In this document: positions 47,131-56,578 of the stretch, in pieces | Layout of the letters: every line of letters starts with the position of its first letter | Numbering within the stretch: the stretch's first letter is position 1 | Source: Sphingomonas sp. SUN039 | GTDB taxonomy: Bacteria > Pseudomonadota > Alphaproteobacteria > Sphingomonadales > Sphingomonadaceae | Direction of reading: 5' to 3' | Length of the DNA: 64,000 nucleotides | NCBI RefSeq assembly: GCF_024758725.1 | Contig: NZ_CP096972.1 | Span: 230,001 to 294,000, forward strand | The notes under the pieces: model-generated | What the model was told of the DNA's origin: nothing | What the model saw: only the letters and a program-made list of their open reading frames with translations | The model's database searches: none | Program-made: the position numbers and the translations under genes

Positions 47131-48219
47131 TCAGCGCGCTACGAGCGCCGCAGCAGCTGCAACAAAGGTCGACTGGCGCGGGGTGTCCGCTTTGGGCAGG
47201 ATCGACTTCAGGTGGAACCGTACCGCGTTGCGGGTCATCGACAGCGTAACGGCAGCCTCGTCGACGCTGGCACCACCGGCAATTTGCTCGGCAACGCGCG
47301 CCTCGGTAGGTGTCAGTCCGAAAGCCGCGGCCAGCATCTCGCGCGTCGGCCCGCAGGCCGCATGCGCGGGCGACAGGATCACGATAACGGCCCCGGTGGC
47401 AAAGACATCATTGGCCTTTCCGGCAATCGGCATCGCCTGTGCGAGCCAAGGGCGGCTATCGAGATCGCGCAGCCGAATAACCCGCCGCTCGCCAGTCGGA
47501 TCGCCGGGGGGCAAGGATCGCTGGATCCAGTCCGAGAACACGGTACGGCCACAGGGATCGACAGCCTGCAATTGGCGGTCGCGCACGGTGACGACGTCGT
47601 CGAGTAGCTCTGCCGCCGCTGTGTTCATGTCCTGAACCGAACCGCGACGGTCGAGCAGGAACGCCGCGCGGTCGACTAGTTCGAGGCCGCGCAGCATCGC
47701 GCTGTCCCGTTCCGCGCTCATGCGGTATCCAAGCGCCAGCACCTCGCACAACCGCCCGTGCATCCGGTTGAGCCGCGCGATCTCGGTGCGGGTGAACGAT
47801 CCCTCGGCCTCGGACCGCTGCAGTGACATGGCAAGGCAGACGCCATCGGCGCGGACGATCCCTGCAGAGGTGAACCAAGGGACGCCGGCCGACCGGGCGA
47901 AGCCGTCATAATAGGCCGACGTGGCGCGCTCGTCGGACGATATGATGTGCTGGTCGGCAATAAAGCCGATGCCGACCAGCGGTAGGCAGCGCTCGGTCCG
48001 CAGGTCGCGATAATGCCAGTCCTGCTCGAAAAACTGCGCGACTGTCGAATTCAGACCCGGCGAGCACAAAAGTCCCTCGTGATTGCGGTCGCCGCGCGTG
48101 AGCAATGCGCCACGGCTGTTGTTGAGTTCGGCAAACCGCTGCAACGCTTGCGGCCACAGCTCGCGCACGACGGCGGCTTCGTACAGGCCACCTAATACGC
48201 TCTCGAAATCGCCTGCCAC
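47131..48219 (-). CDS. LuxR-type helix-turn-helix regulator
   Basis: A 362-aa protein. The C-terminal DNA-binding domain is readable as FGLTPTEARVAEQIAGGASVDEAAVTLSMTRNAVRFHLKSIL, separated here only by notation. The N-terminal 290 residues are a sensor domain of unknown ligand with PAS-like stretches. It starts with GTG at 48219, preceded by GGGAAA. It is divergent from the trimeric autotransporter gene across 176 bp that contains a 16-bp dyad, so it is the prime candidate regulator of that adhesin. Confidence 0.88.
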   Translation of the reverse strand: MAGDFESVLGGLYEAAVVRELWPQALQRFAELNNSRGALLTRGDRNHEGLLCSPGLNSTVAQFFEQDWHYRDLRTERCLPLVGIGFIADQHIISSDERATSAYYDGFARSAGVPWFTSAGIVRADGVCLAMSLQRSEAEGSFTRTEIARLNRMHGRLCEVLALGYRMSAERDSAMLRGLELVDRAAFLLDRRGSVQDMNTAAAELLDDVVTVRDRQLQAVDPCGRTVFSDWIQRSLPPGDPTGERRVIRLRDLDSRPWLAQAMPIAGKANDVFATGAVIVILSPAHAACGPTREMLAAAFGLTPTEARVAEQIAGGASVDEAAVTLSMTRNAVRFHLKSILPKADTPRQSTFVAAAAALVAR

Positions 48220-48286
48220 GTCCGTTTCCCGAACAACCTCTTGTCAACGTAGCGTAATTCCAAAAGCGCGCGGGTGGAAGGGCACC

Positions 48287-48302
48287 CTGCCCAAATGGGC
48301 AG
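48287..48302. promoter_or_regulatory. 16-bp dyad between regulator and adhesin genes
   Basis: CTGCCCAAATGGGCAG has 7-base arms around two A. It lies 67 bases upstream of the regulator's GTG and 93 bases upstream of the adhesin ATG, a reasonable place for a dimeric LuxR-type operator. No direct evidence links it to the protein. Confidence 0.4.
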
Positions 48303-48395
48303 CGACCCCGGTGAGGCCGTCTGATTATGTTCTGTGCAAAGCATCCTGCGCCAGCCGGCCGTTCGGGGGAGCGCAACTGCGAACTGGGGGCACAT

Positions 48396-50975
48396 ATGAC
48401 CAAAGCACTGACCAAAACTGCCCGCGCCGCACTCTATGCCGGTGTCGCCACGCTCGGCCTGCTCGCGGCCACGCCCGCGCTTGCCGAGGACTGCCTGCTC
48501 GACCGCAACAACAACGGTGTAGCGGATGCGACGACCGACAACGACAATGGTGCAAACTCCGCCGATGCCGACGACCGGCTGGCGTGCGGGCAGAATGCCA
48601 CCGCCGGAGGGCAGGCTGCAATCGCCATCGGCTCGAATGCAAACGCAAGCGGCTATGGTAGCCAGGTCATCGGCGCGAGCAGCACAGCGGCAGGCAATGG
48701 CGCGATTGCGTTCGGGAATGGCGCGACGACGGTTGCGGGAACACAAACGCACGGCAATATCGCCATCGGCACGGCGTCGGGTGTGGTTGCCGGAGGTTTC
48801 GGCGGAACGCCGACGACGGCCAACGGTGGTAACAGCATCGCCATCGGCACCGGCACGCAGGCGACCGGCGCTCAGGGCATTGCCATCGGTTCGGACGGCG
48901 GCGATGCCAATACCCTGGGTGCCGTTGCCAGCAACTCGGAAAGCATCGCTATCGGTGTCGATGCGACAGCTTCCGGCATCGATAGCACGGCCATCGGCGC
49001 GGGTAGTCTGGCGAACAACCAATTCGCCGTAGCGAGCGGATATCAGAGCATCGCCAGCGGTGACTCGGCAGCAGCTTACGGCACGACCAGCCGAGCGACC
49101 GGTGCCTTTAGCACGGCGAACGGAAACTACACGACTGCGGCAGGCAGGGGTAGTGTCGCGCTCGGCGTTTACGCAACGACCGAAGCGGCGACACAGACCC
49201 ACGGCAACGTCGCCATCGGCGGATCGACGGGTGCAGTGAACGGCACCGGCTTCGGCGCGGCCAACCGCTCGACGACCGCGAACGGCGGTAACAGTGTCGG
49301 CATAGGTACGGCGGCAACTGCGACCGGCCTGCGCAGCATCGCCATCGGTGGGGATGGGAACGACACCAACAGCAGTGTCAACGGCGTCCCCGTCGGCGAC
49401 AGCAACTTGCTCGGCGCGATTGCCAGCGGTCAGGAGAGCATCGCCCTCGGTGCAGACGCGCTTGCCGCCGACAATTATGCTACAGCAATCGGCGGATATA
49501 GTCGAGCTAGCGGCGCATACAGCACCGCGTCCGGCTACCAAAGCACAGCTAGCGCGAGTTTCGGCACTGCTGCTGGCTACAATAGCGTTGCCAGCGGCAA
49601 CCAAAGCACCGCGACCGGCACGACCAGCGTCGCCACGGGCAGCTTCAGCACAGCCAACGGTACCTATGCCACCGCTGCAGGCAACGCGGGCATTGCCATC
49701 GGCTCCTACGTCACAACGGTCAGCGCGACCCAGACGCATGGTAACATCGCCATCGGTGGATCGTCGGGTGCCGTTGCCGGCGTCGGATTCAGCCCGTCGA
49801 GCATCGAAACCACCGCCAACGGCGGCAGCAGCATCGCGATGGGTACGGCGGCGCAGGCGACCGGCCTTCGCGGTATCGCCATCGGTGGAGATGGTGGCGA
49901 TGCCGGGGCGGAAGGCGCGATAGCGTCGGGGCAGGATACCGTTGCCCTGGGCGCGGACGCGGTAGCGAACCAGCTTTCGGCGACCGCGCTGGGGCAGGCC
50001 GCGCGGGCAACAGGTGTGCAGGCGACATCGGTGGGGCAGAGCGCCAATGCCTCGGGCAATCTCTCGTTCGCGGCAGGCGCGGCGTCGGTGGCGTCGGCGA
50101 CCAACAGTCTGGCATTCGGCGGGGGTGCGGTGGCCAACAACACAAATGCGAGCGCGATCGGATCGGGCGCGCAATCCTATGGCGACCGCTCGACCGCCAT
50201 CGGGCGTCTGGCTCAGGCGACCGTGAACCTGTCGACCGCGATCGGTGGCGAAGCGGTCGCGGGTGGTGTGCTGGGCAGCGCCGTCGGGGCGCTCTCCACG
50301 GCGGGCGGGGTTCAATCGACCGCGATCGGGGGTCAGGCCACAGCCAGCCAGACGCTCGCGACCGCTGTCGGTGCGGCATCGAACGCAACGGCAGCCAGTG
50401 CGACCGCGCTGGGGTCTGCCGCCGTGGCGAGCTTTGCCGGATCGACGGCGGTCGGGGCGAGCGCGCAGACGACAGCGGTCAATCAGGTGACTTTGGGCGC
50501 AACCGGCACCTCGGTCCGCATCGGTGACATGAACGCGTCGGACGCGGCACAGACGGGCACCGAGTTCGTCGTCACTGTCGATGCCAACGGGACGTTGGGG
50601 CGCGGGGCCATCTCGTCGTCCGCCGCCGCCGTGCTCAAGCAAGCCGAGAATACGGCGATGGCGGAGCTGAAGACGCAACAGGCGGTCATCGACGATACCG
50701 TCGCCACGCACACGACGCAGATTGCGGCGCTGGGGCGCGGTCTCGATCAGGCGAACGGCGGCATCGCGGCGTCGATGGCGATGGGCGGGATGATGGTGGT
50801 GCCCGACAGCAATGTCAGCATCAACTTCAACCTGTCGACCTATCGCGGCGAACAGGGTTTTGCTGGCGGCATCATCGGACGGATTGCGCCAAAGATCTAC
50901 ATCAATGCCGGGATCGCCGGCTCGTCGCAGCGGGGCTCGACCGGCGGCAGGGTGGGGATCGCGTTCGGGCTCTGA
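48396..50975 (+). CDS. trimeric autotransporter adhesin (YadA-like)
   Basis: An 859-aa surface protein. A signal peptide (cleavage near PALA-ED) is followed by a long left-handed beta-roll head of 14-residue repeats with the pattern AxGxxSxAxGxxSxATG. A neck/stalk region (about 715-780) follows. The C-terminal YadA anchor is VSINFNLSTYRGEQGFAGGIIGR ending GRVGIAFGL. The ATG at 48396 has a GGGGG box; the longer frame upstream lacks a signal. A three-fold internal repeat spans the head. It trimerises in the outer membrane and mediates adhesion or autoagglutination. Confidence 0.94.
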   Translation: MTKALTKTARAALYAGVATLGLLAATPALAEDCLLDRNNNGVADATTDNDNGANSADADDRLACGQNATAGGQAAIAIGSNANASGYGSQVIGASSTAAGNGAIAFGNGATTVAGTQTHGNIAIGTASGVVAGGFGGTPTTANGGNSIAIGTGTQATGAQGIAIGSDGGDANTLGAVASNSESIAIGVDATASGIDSTAIGAGSLANNQFAVASGYQSIASGDSAAAYGTTSRATGAFSTANGNYTTAAGRGSVALGVYATTEAATQTHGNVAIGGSTGAVNGTGFGAANRSTTANGGNSVGIGTAATATGLRSIAIGGDGNDTNSSVNGVPVGDSNLLGAIASGQESIALGADALAADNYATAIGGYSRASGAYSTASGYQSTASASFGTAAGYNSVASGNQSTATGTTSVATGSFSTANGTYATAAGNAGIAIGSYVTTVSATQTHGNIAIGGSSGAVAGVGFSPSSIETTANGGSSIAMGTAAQATGLRGIAIGGDGGDAGAEGAIASGQDTVALGADAVANQLSATALGQAARATGVQATSVGQSANASGNLSFAAGAASVASATNSLAFGGGAVANNTNASAIGSGAQSYGDRSTAIGRLAQATVNLSTAIGGEAVAGGVLGSAVGALSTAGGVQSTAIGGQATASQTLATAVGAASNATAASATALGSAAVASFAGSTAVGASAQTTAVNQVTLGATGTSVRIGDMNASDAAQTGTEFVVTVDANGTLGRGAISSSAAAVLKQAENTAMAELKTQQAVIDDTVATHTTQIAALGRGLDQANGGIAASMAMGGMMVVPDSNVSINFNLSTYRGEQGFAGGIIGRIAPKIYINAGIAGSSQRGSTGGRVGIAFGL
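48741..49875 (+). repeat. three tandem modules inside the adhesin head
   Basis: The codons for TQTHGN-x-AIG recur at about 48741, 49191 and 49728. Each is followed by GAV..GF, then TTANGGNS and ATG..xIAIG.DG. Spacing is about 450 and 535 bases, the difference being extra 14-residue units. This points to growth of the head by module duplication. Confidence 0.8.
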
Positions 50976-50982
50976 CACCGGG

Positions 50983-52836
50983 TCAGCGCACGACAATCCT
51001 GGTGGTCAGCGTGACCGGCCGGTCGACTTCGATCTCCAGGACCGTCGAGTCCTGGGTCGATCCGTAATAGGGGGCGACAGGGCGCACCGCCAATGCCGAG
51101 CGAAGGGGGAGCGAGCCGGTGTCGACGATGATCGCGACACGGTCGTTTTCCGCGCCCGTGGCGGTGAGGCGCGCCGTAGCACCGAAGCGCCAGCGGAGCA
51201 CGGCGCGGGCAAACTGCCCTTCGATCCGGTCGGTCACGAGAAAGCCGTCGGCGTGGCAGTCGATGCGCCGGACGTGCACACAGCCCTTCCAGTCGCGGTA
51301 ACCGCACTGGACGGACCGGTCATCGAGCGCGAAGTCGTGGCGCGCGAGCCACTCTCCGTAAAGGAACCGTCCCAGCCGCGGCATCTGATCGCGGTCGTCA
51401 AACGTCACTGTATTGTGCGCGGCGGTCGACGGAAAATAGTCCCAATTCTCGCCAGCGTAGCTAAACGTCCCGGCGTCTGTCAGACTATTGTCGTCGCCGT
51501 TCCAGACATCGAGGTGCAATGCGTCGGCCTGATGCGGGCGAAACCGATAGCCCGGGAGGCGCATATATGCGCGGACGCTGCCGTTATCGATGATGGCGAT
51601 CCCGCTGTCATCGAGCAGCCGCACCGCTGTCGGCGGGGCTTTGCTGGGGTTTTTTAGCGGGGTGGTCGGAGGGCAATCCGCGCTGGCCGCGCCAAGCCAT
51701 TCCAGCAATGTCCGGCTCGACCCGACGTAAGGGTCGACGGCGTCGACGTCGAACATGCGTGCTGCCAGCGCGACGCTGGGGCGGAAATCGCGATAGGTAC
51801 CGGAACCGATCGGCAGGAGCCAGGCACCATCGTTCGAGCCGAGATTGGGGACATCGCCGCTTTCGGGCGCAACCATTCCGGCCAGCCAGCGCATGGCGCG
51901 CCGGGACTTGCGGTAAAAGCGGTCTGTGAATCGGTCGAGCTGCAGGCGTTGCCGCCACAGTTCAGTCAGGCTGAGACTGTCGAGCATCAGCCGGTGGTAA
52001 ACGACCGAATATTGGGCAAAGCCCCCGTCTTCGAAAATCAACGCATCGACGCGGTCTTCAAGCAACCGCCGACCTGCACGGGCGTGGCTATTGCCTTCGC
52101 GTCGAAGTGCGGTGGTCGTCGCGTGCAGGGCGATCGAGCTGCCGCCCATGAATAACGCCATGCCTTCCGACGTGGCATGATTGTTTTGCTGGCCGCGTGC
52201 GTAGGCGACCGTCGGGCGGATGCGCCTGAGGTGGGTCAACAACAGGGCAAGAAGGCGTGGCGATGGCGTCACGGTTCCCAAAAGGACCGTCGCCGCCAGC
52301 AAATGAGTGACGCGAATGGAGGCTTCTTGGCCGCAAACCCAATTCGGTCCTGTGTAGGGTGGGTTCTTGGCCACCCAATCGTCCAGCCAGTCGTTGAGCC
52401 GGTGGAGCGCTGTCGTATCGCCGTTCGCCGCAGATTGTGCCAACGACAGCACCCAGTCGAATCGCGATGCTTCCCACACTGTTTTGATGTCGGAACCGCC
52501 GCTGACGAACGTCGGTACCTTGTCCCAGCGCATCCCGACGCCGGGCCAGGCCGTTCCCGTGGCAACATTGTGGTGCCAGTCGGGTGGCGTCGTGCTCGCC
52601 GGACCGGCGGGCCGGCCGAATGCCCATGGGCGATCCGACCATACCGAAGTGGGAGGCAGGTCGTTCAGCTGCGGCACTTCGCCGAAGAAGTCCCCCGTCG
52701 CGGCATCGGGTACCGGACGCGCTCTGAAAACCGGGTGCACGCCCAACTTCAGCCCGCCCCGGTATAGGGCGACATCGATCAAACTGCCCGGCCCAAGCCG
52801 CGCAAGCGTGCGGAGCATAATCATTGCCCGGGTCAT
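50983..52836 (-). CDS. heparinase II/III family protein
   Basis: A 617-aa polysaccharide lyase-type protein. The N-terminal (alpha/alpha) toroid includes WVCGQEASIRVTHLLAA and GQQNNHATSEGMALFMGG, which carries the Asn/His pair typical of the family. A C-terminal beta-sandwich includes YAGENWDYFPSTAAHNTVTFD with a conserved His. Such genes lie in exopolysaccharide clusters beside a bi-domain oxidoreductase. Its start overlaps that gene's stop (ATGA). No signal peptide is obvious. It might trim or epimerise the polymer, or only bind it. Confidence 0.9.
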   Translation of the reverse strand: MTRAMIMLRTLARLGPGSLIDVALYRGGLKLGVHPVFRARPVPDAATGDFFGEVPQLNDLPPTSVWSDRPWAFGRPAGPASTTPPDWHHNVATGTAWPGVGMRWDKVPTFVSGGSDIKTVWEASRFDWVLSLAQSAANGDTTALHRLNDWLDDWVAKNPPYTGPNWVCGQEASIRVTHLLAATVLLGTVTPSPRLLALLLTHLRRIRPTVAYARGQQNNHATSEGMALFMGGSSIALHATTTALRREGNSHARAGRRLLEDRVDALIFEDGGFAQYSVVYHRLMLDSLSLTELWRQRLQLDRFTDRFYRKSRRAMRWLAGMVAPESGDVPNLGSNDGAWLLPIGSGTYRDFRPSVALAARMFDVDAVDPYVGSSRTLLEWLGAASADCPPTTPLKNPSKAPPTAVRLLDDSGIAIIDNGSVRAYMRLPGYRFRPHQADALHLDVWNGDDNSLTDAGTFSYAGENWDYFPSTAAHNTVTFDDRDQMPRLGRFLYGEWLARHDFALDDRSVQCGYRDWKGCVHVRRIDCHADGFLVTDRIEGQFARAVLRWRFGATARLTATGAENDRVAIIVDTGSLPLRSALAVRPVAPYYGSTQDSTVLEIEVDRPVTLTTRIVVR

Positions 52837-54962
52837 GCCGCCCGGATTTGTTCCACCGCTTCGATCGTCCGCGCGCTCACTTCGAGGATTTCTTCGAGCG
52901 GGATCGGGCTCGGGTGTCCGCCAATGATGCTGTTCCAGAATGTCGCCGCACAGGCGGCTTGACCCTTATCCTGCTTCATGGACGTCATTTTGCGGAAGCC
53001 GGACCAGCCGAAGCCAGTCAGCCTGCGGTAATTGTCCATTTGCAGGATCTTGCCAGCGCAAAAGACTTCGAGCCGTTCCTTGGGAAAACTCGCCGACCCG
53101 TTGCCCAGATAATTGATGACGCCGTGCGAGCCATCGGCGAAATCGAGGATGATGAATGCCTTGTCTTCGCCGTCGCGCATTGCCGTGCCCGTACCCATCG
53201 CGCGCGCTGTGACGTTGGTAATGGGCGCACCCGCCAGAAAGCGGAGCAGATCGACGAAGTGGCAAGCCTCACCGACGATGCGACCGCCGCCGCTGTCGTG
53301 ATCCTGAGTCCAGTGGGCAGCCGGAATGACGCCAGCATTGACGGTCATGACGAAGGATTTTGCTGCCGATTCGGCGGTGAGCAGCGCCTTGACCTTGCGA
53401 ATCATGGGCGCCCAGCGGCGGTTGAACCCGACCATCAGGCGATTGCCGGAGGCATGAGGTCCGCCGTCGAGGGCCGCGCGGACCTTGTCGAGGCCGTCAC
53501 GGTCGATAGCGAGCGGCTTTTCGCAAAAAACATCTTTCCCGGCAGCCAGGGCAGCGGCAACAAGGCCGGCGTGGCTGTCATGGCGGGTTGCAATCGCAAT
53601 TGCCGTCACCGCAGGATCGTTAAGTACCGCGTCGGTGTCGGTCGTGCTGGTTGCAAAGCCGAATTTTTCGGCGGCGATGCTCCCTGACAGTCCGGCGGAT
53701 GTCACGATCGGCCCGAAAGTTGCGCCGGCGGCCTTGAACGCGGGAATGAGGATGCGGGTCGCATAGTTCCCGGCACCGATAACACCGAGCACGGGTCCGG
53801 CGACTGCACGGGGTGCCGCATAAGCGATACTGCGCGCCGACCGAGCTGCCACCGGGCTGCCGTAAGTGAGCAGGACGCCAAGGGCACCGTTACTCGAAGT
53901 GATCACATCATAGGCAGCGGGCGCCACTTCTATGGCGAACCGGTGCGAGATCAGGTCGCTGACATCGATCTTTCCTTGCGCCATCAACGCCAGGATCGCT
54001 TCAAAATTGCGCTGTTCGGTCCAGCGCACAAAGCCGATCGGATAGTCGTTGCCGCGCTGTTCGTAATCGGGGTCGTAGCGTCCCGGGCCATAGGAACAGC
54101 TTACCTGAAAACTGAGTTCCTTTTCGTAGAAGTCGGCGCGGCTCAGTTCGAGCCCGATGACACCGACGAGGACGATCCGTCCCCGCTTCCGGCTCATCTG
54201 TGCGGCCTGCCGAATGGGTTCGTTCGACGCCGTAGATGCCGTGATGAGAACCGCGTCCATGCCTGCGCCGCCCGAAAAGGCGAGGCCGACCGCGACGGGA
54301 TCTTCACCGGTCCCGGGGTTGCAGGTGGCCGCTCCCCATTTACGCGCGAGCGCCAGCTTCGCTTCGTCGAAATCGATTGCCAGTACGCGGCAGCCATTGG
54401 CCAGCAAAATCTGGACAGTGAGCAATCCGATCAAGCCAATGCCGACAACGGCAACGCTCTCTCCCAGTGTCGGTGCAATCAGGCGAACACCCTGAAGCCC
54501 GATGCTTGCCACAACCGTAAATGCCGCAGCCTCATCGGAAACTTCGTCAGGAATGCGCGCCACCAGATTGGCGGCGACCCGAACCGTTTCGGCGTGGCTG
54601 CCGTTGGAAACGACGCGATCGCCGACTTTCATACCGGCTACGCCTGATCCAAGCTCCGCAACGACGCCGACATTGGCATAGCCGAGCGGAATCGGCTGAG
54701 CCAGTTTGGACCGGACGGCATCGACGGTTGTTATCAGACCATCGGTTTTGATTTTGGCAAGAACCTCGGCAACGCGTTCGGGCTGCTGGCGTACTTTGCC
54801 AATCAGGCTGGCATTGCCAAATTCGACAAGCATTTTCTCGGTGCCGACCGAGATCAGCGACACGGCGGAGTCGATCACGAGTGTGCCGCGACTTGCGCCC
54901 GGACGGGCAACGTCGATAGCGCGCGTGCCGCCCGACGAGAGGTCTTGGATGATTTGCTTCAT
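52833..54962 (-). CDS. bi-domain oxidoreductase (zinc-type alcohol dehydrogenase + Gfo/Idh/MocA)
   Basis: A 709-aa fusion. Residues about 1-350 are a medium-chain dehydrogenase-like domain with cofactor fold VAVVGIGLIGLLTVQILLA. Residues about 385-709 are a Gfo/Idh/MocA sugar dehydrogenase domain with VLGVIGAGNYATRILIPAF and VFCEKPLAI. Such fusions accompany a heparinase-like gene in many surface-polysaccharide clusters and may oxidise a nucleotide sugar. The ATG is at 54962 with weak surroundings. It is divergent from the Wzy-like gene. Confidence 0.92.
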   Translation of the reverse strand: MKQIIQDLSSGGTRAIDVARPGASRGTLVIDSAVSLISVGTEKMLVEFGNASLIGKVRQQPERVAEVLAKIKTDGLITTVDAVRSKLAQPIPLGYANVGVVAELGSGVAGMKVGDRVVSNGSHAETVRVAANLVARIPDEVSDEAAAFTVVASIGLQGVRLIAPTLGESVAVVGIGLIGLLTVQILLANGCRVLAIDFDEAKLALARKWGAATCNPGTGEDPVAVGLAFSGGAGMDAVLITASTASNEPIRQAAQMSRKRGRIVLVGVIGLELSRADFYEKELSFQVSCSYGPGRYDPDYEQRGNDYPIGFVRWTEQRNFEAILALMAQGKIDVSDLISHRFAIEVAPAAYDVITSSNGALGVLLTYGSPVAARSARSIAYAAPRAVAGPVLGVIGAGNYATRILIPAFKAAGATFGPIVTSAGLSGSIAAEKFGFATSTTDTDAVLNDPAVTAIAIATRHDSHAGLVAAALAAGKDVFCEKPLAIDRDGLDKVRAALDGGPHASGNRLMVGFNRRWAPMIRKVKALLTAESAAKSFVMTVNAGVIPAAHWTQDHDSGGGRIVGEACHFVDLLRFLAGAPITNVTARAMGTGTAMRDGEDKAFIILDFADGSHGVINYLGNGSASFPKERLEVFCAGKILQMDNYRRLTGFGWSGFRKMTSMKQDKGQAACAATFWNSIIGGHPSPIPLEEILEVSARTIEAVEQIRAA

Positions 54963-55118
54963 GGCAGCCCCCTAGCCAGCTTGCCGTGACCGGTCCAGCG
55001 GGGCTGCCGTTAAAAGCCGCTGGCTCTAAACGCATTGGACAGGGCAGGCAGATGGGCTAAGGGGACCGCATTCAGTGCGTCGGTCAGTCTATTGAGGCGC
55101 GTTCAGGACCGGTACGTT

Positions 55119-56513
55119 ATGTCCGAATCGATATCTGCGCCGCCCCGACCCGAGAAGAGGGCCGTGCTCTTTTTCTCGTTGCTGATGTTTTATGCAGTGC
55201 TGGTGCTCAGCCTGCACTATTTTATGTTGCCGCTTTATTCGCAGGACTTTCTCGAACGAAACTGGCTGGCGGGCGCGGACACTGCTCTTTATCCGCTGAT
55301 TGCCCTGTTATGTGCCACTGGCGTCGCGTTTATCGCATCGCTATCCGCCCGTCTGCCGTCCCGTTTTTTTATGGTTTTGCTAGCCGCATTTCCCGTTTTG
55401 CCGATGATCGCGCTGTACAGCTACAGGGGCGCTGCCACGCCTTATTTGCTCATGACGGTGACATGCTATGCGCTGCTGGCGATCATTGTCCGGTTACCCT
55501 TCAAGGGGGTCGGGTCCAGCCTGTCTGCACGGCTGGCCCCGATAACGGTTGTCTATGCAGCGATCGGCGGGCTTGGGGTTTTTATCGGCGCGTCGATTTT
55601 GCTCGGCAATCTTCGCTATCTCAATTTCGACTTTTCAGACGTCTACCAGTTCCGCGAAGCTGCAATCGAGTCGAGGAACTCCGCACTTGAGTATCTACTG
55701 ACAAATTTAACAGGGTTCTTCGTTCCGTTATCGATAGCCATGACGGTACACTACCGTAAATACGGAATGCTTGCATTGTTGCTAGTTGCGATGTTGCTGG
55801 TTTTCGGTCTGGCGTCGCATCGCAGTCATATTTTGATGCCGATTTTTGTTATTTCAGCTTTCCTTGCTCTGAGATATGATTTTGGACAGTCGTTGTTTAT
55901 TGGGGGTCTGGCGATAGTTTGCTTGCTCGGAATCGCCGCATTCGTTTTTCTCGGTTCGGAAAACCTAGGTGTGATCACGATAAGGCGCATGTTCTTCGTG
56001 CCTGCTTATGCGAATTTTCTTTATCATGACTTCTTTTCTGTCAGCCAGACGATGAACTGGTCGGATTCAAGATTGACGTTCGGATTTCTAAACAACCCCT
56101 ACGGGATGCATGGATCTCGCGTCATCATGAATTATTATAGCGACTCAAATTTTTACGAACGATTGAGCAACTACAATACAGCAAATACAGGATTTATCGG
56201 GGCTGGATACGGCCATGCCCGATTCGCCGGGATGATTTTTTACACGTTAATTGTCGGCATATTGATGAAGTTTGCCGACGTTATCGGGAGCAAGATCGGC
56301 TATGTGACTGTATCTGCCGGGTTGTGTAATTATTTTGCCACGGTGTTGTTTTCATCGTCCGATACGCTTTCGTCTTTTTTGACCTATGGATCCATTTTCA
56401 TGATCATATTGGCACTCGTGCTCAGGCCCGAGCGCGACGCCGATGGCGTCGTCTCGCAAGCCGGGTCAGCGTCTTTCTCGGTCTCACACCGCTACGGACA
56501 GCCGATGCTATGA
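55119..56513 (+). CDS. polytopic membrane protein, probable Wzy-like polysaccharide polymerase
   Basis: A 464-aa protein with about 10-12 helices and a long periplasmic loop (about residues 290-380, rich in Asn/Tyr/Ser), the shape of O-antigen polymerases. No primary motif is decisive. An AGGACC box precedes the ATG at 55119. From about 55700 to 56400 the DNA is clearly more AT-rich than the flanks, a common sign of horizontal transfer for Wzy genes. It is followed by an asparagine synthase and a flippase. Confidence 0.72.
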   Translation: MSESISAPPRPEKRAVLFFSLLMFYAVLVLSLHYFMLPLYSQDFLERNWLAGADTALYPLIALLCATGVAFIASLSARLPSRFFMVLLAAFPVLPMIALYSYRGAATPYLLMTVTCYALLAIIVRLPFKGVGSSLSARLAPITVVYAAIGGLGVFIGASILLGNLRYLNFDFSDVYQFREAAIESRNSALEYLLTNLTGFFVPLSIAMTVHYRKYGMLALLLVAMLLVFGLASHRSHILMPIFVISAFLALRYDFGQSLFIGGLAIVCLLGIAAFVFLGSENLGVITIRRMFFVPAYANFLYHDFFSVSQTMNWSDSRLTFGFLNNPYGMHGSRVIMNYYSDSNFYERLSNYNTANTGFIGAGYGHARFAGMIFYTLIVGILMKFADVIGSKIGYVTVSAGLCNYFATVLFSSSDTLSSFLTYGSIFMIILALVLRPERDADGVVSQAGSASFSVSHRYGQPML

Positions 56514-56578
56514 CCAGTGACAAACCATCGCAAGAATCCGGTCGCGCACATTGCCCGTGCGCCCGGCGGCGTTAGCTT

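Noticed and set aside
48741-49875. CRISPR or minisatellite reading of the adhesin repeats
   Set aside because: The repeats translate into the classical YadA head pattern and the spacing is irregular at the DNA level.
48192-50996. 934-aa open frame antisense to the adhesin
   Set aside because: It is an artefact of the repetitive, GC-rich adhesin sequence. It has Arg/Ala/Asp-rich composition, no ribosome binding site, and overlaps two real genes.
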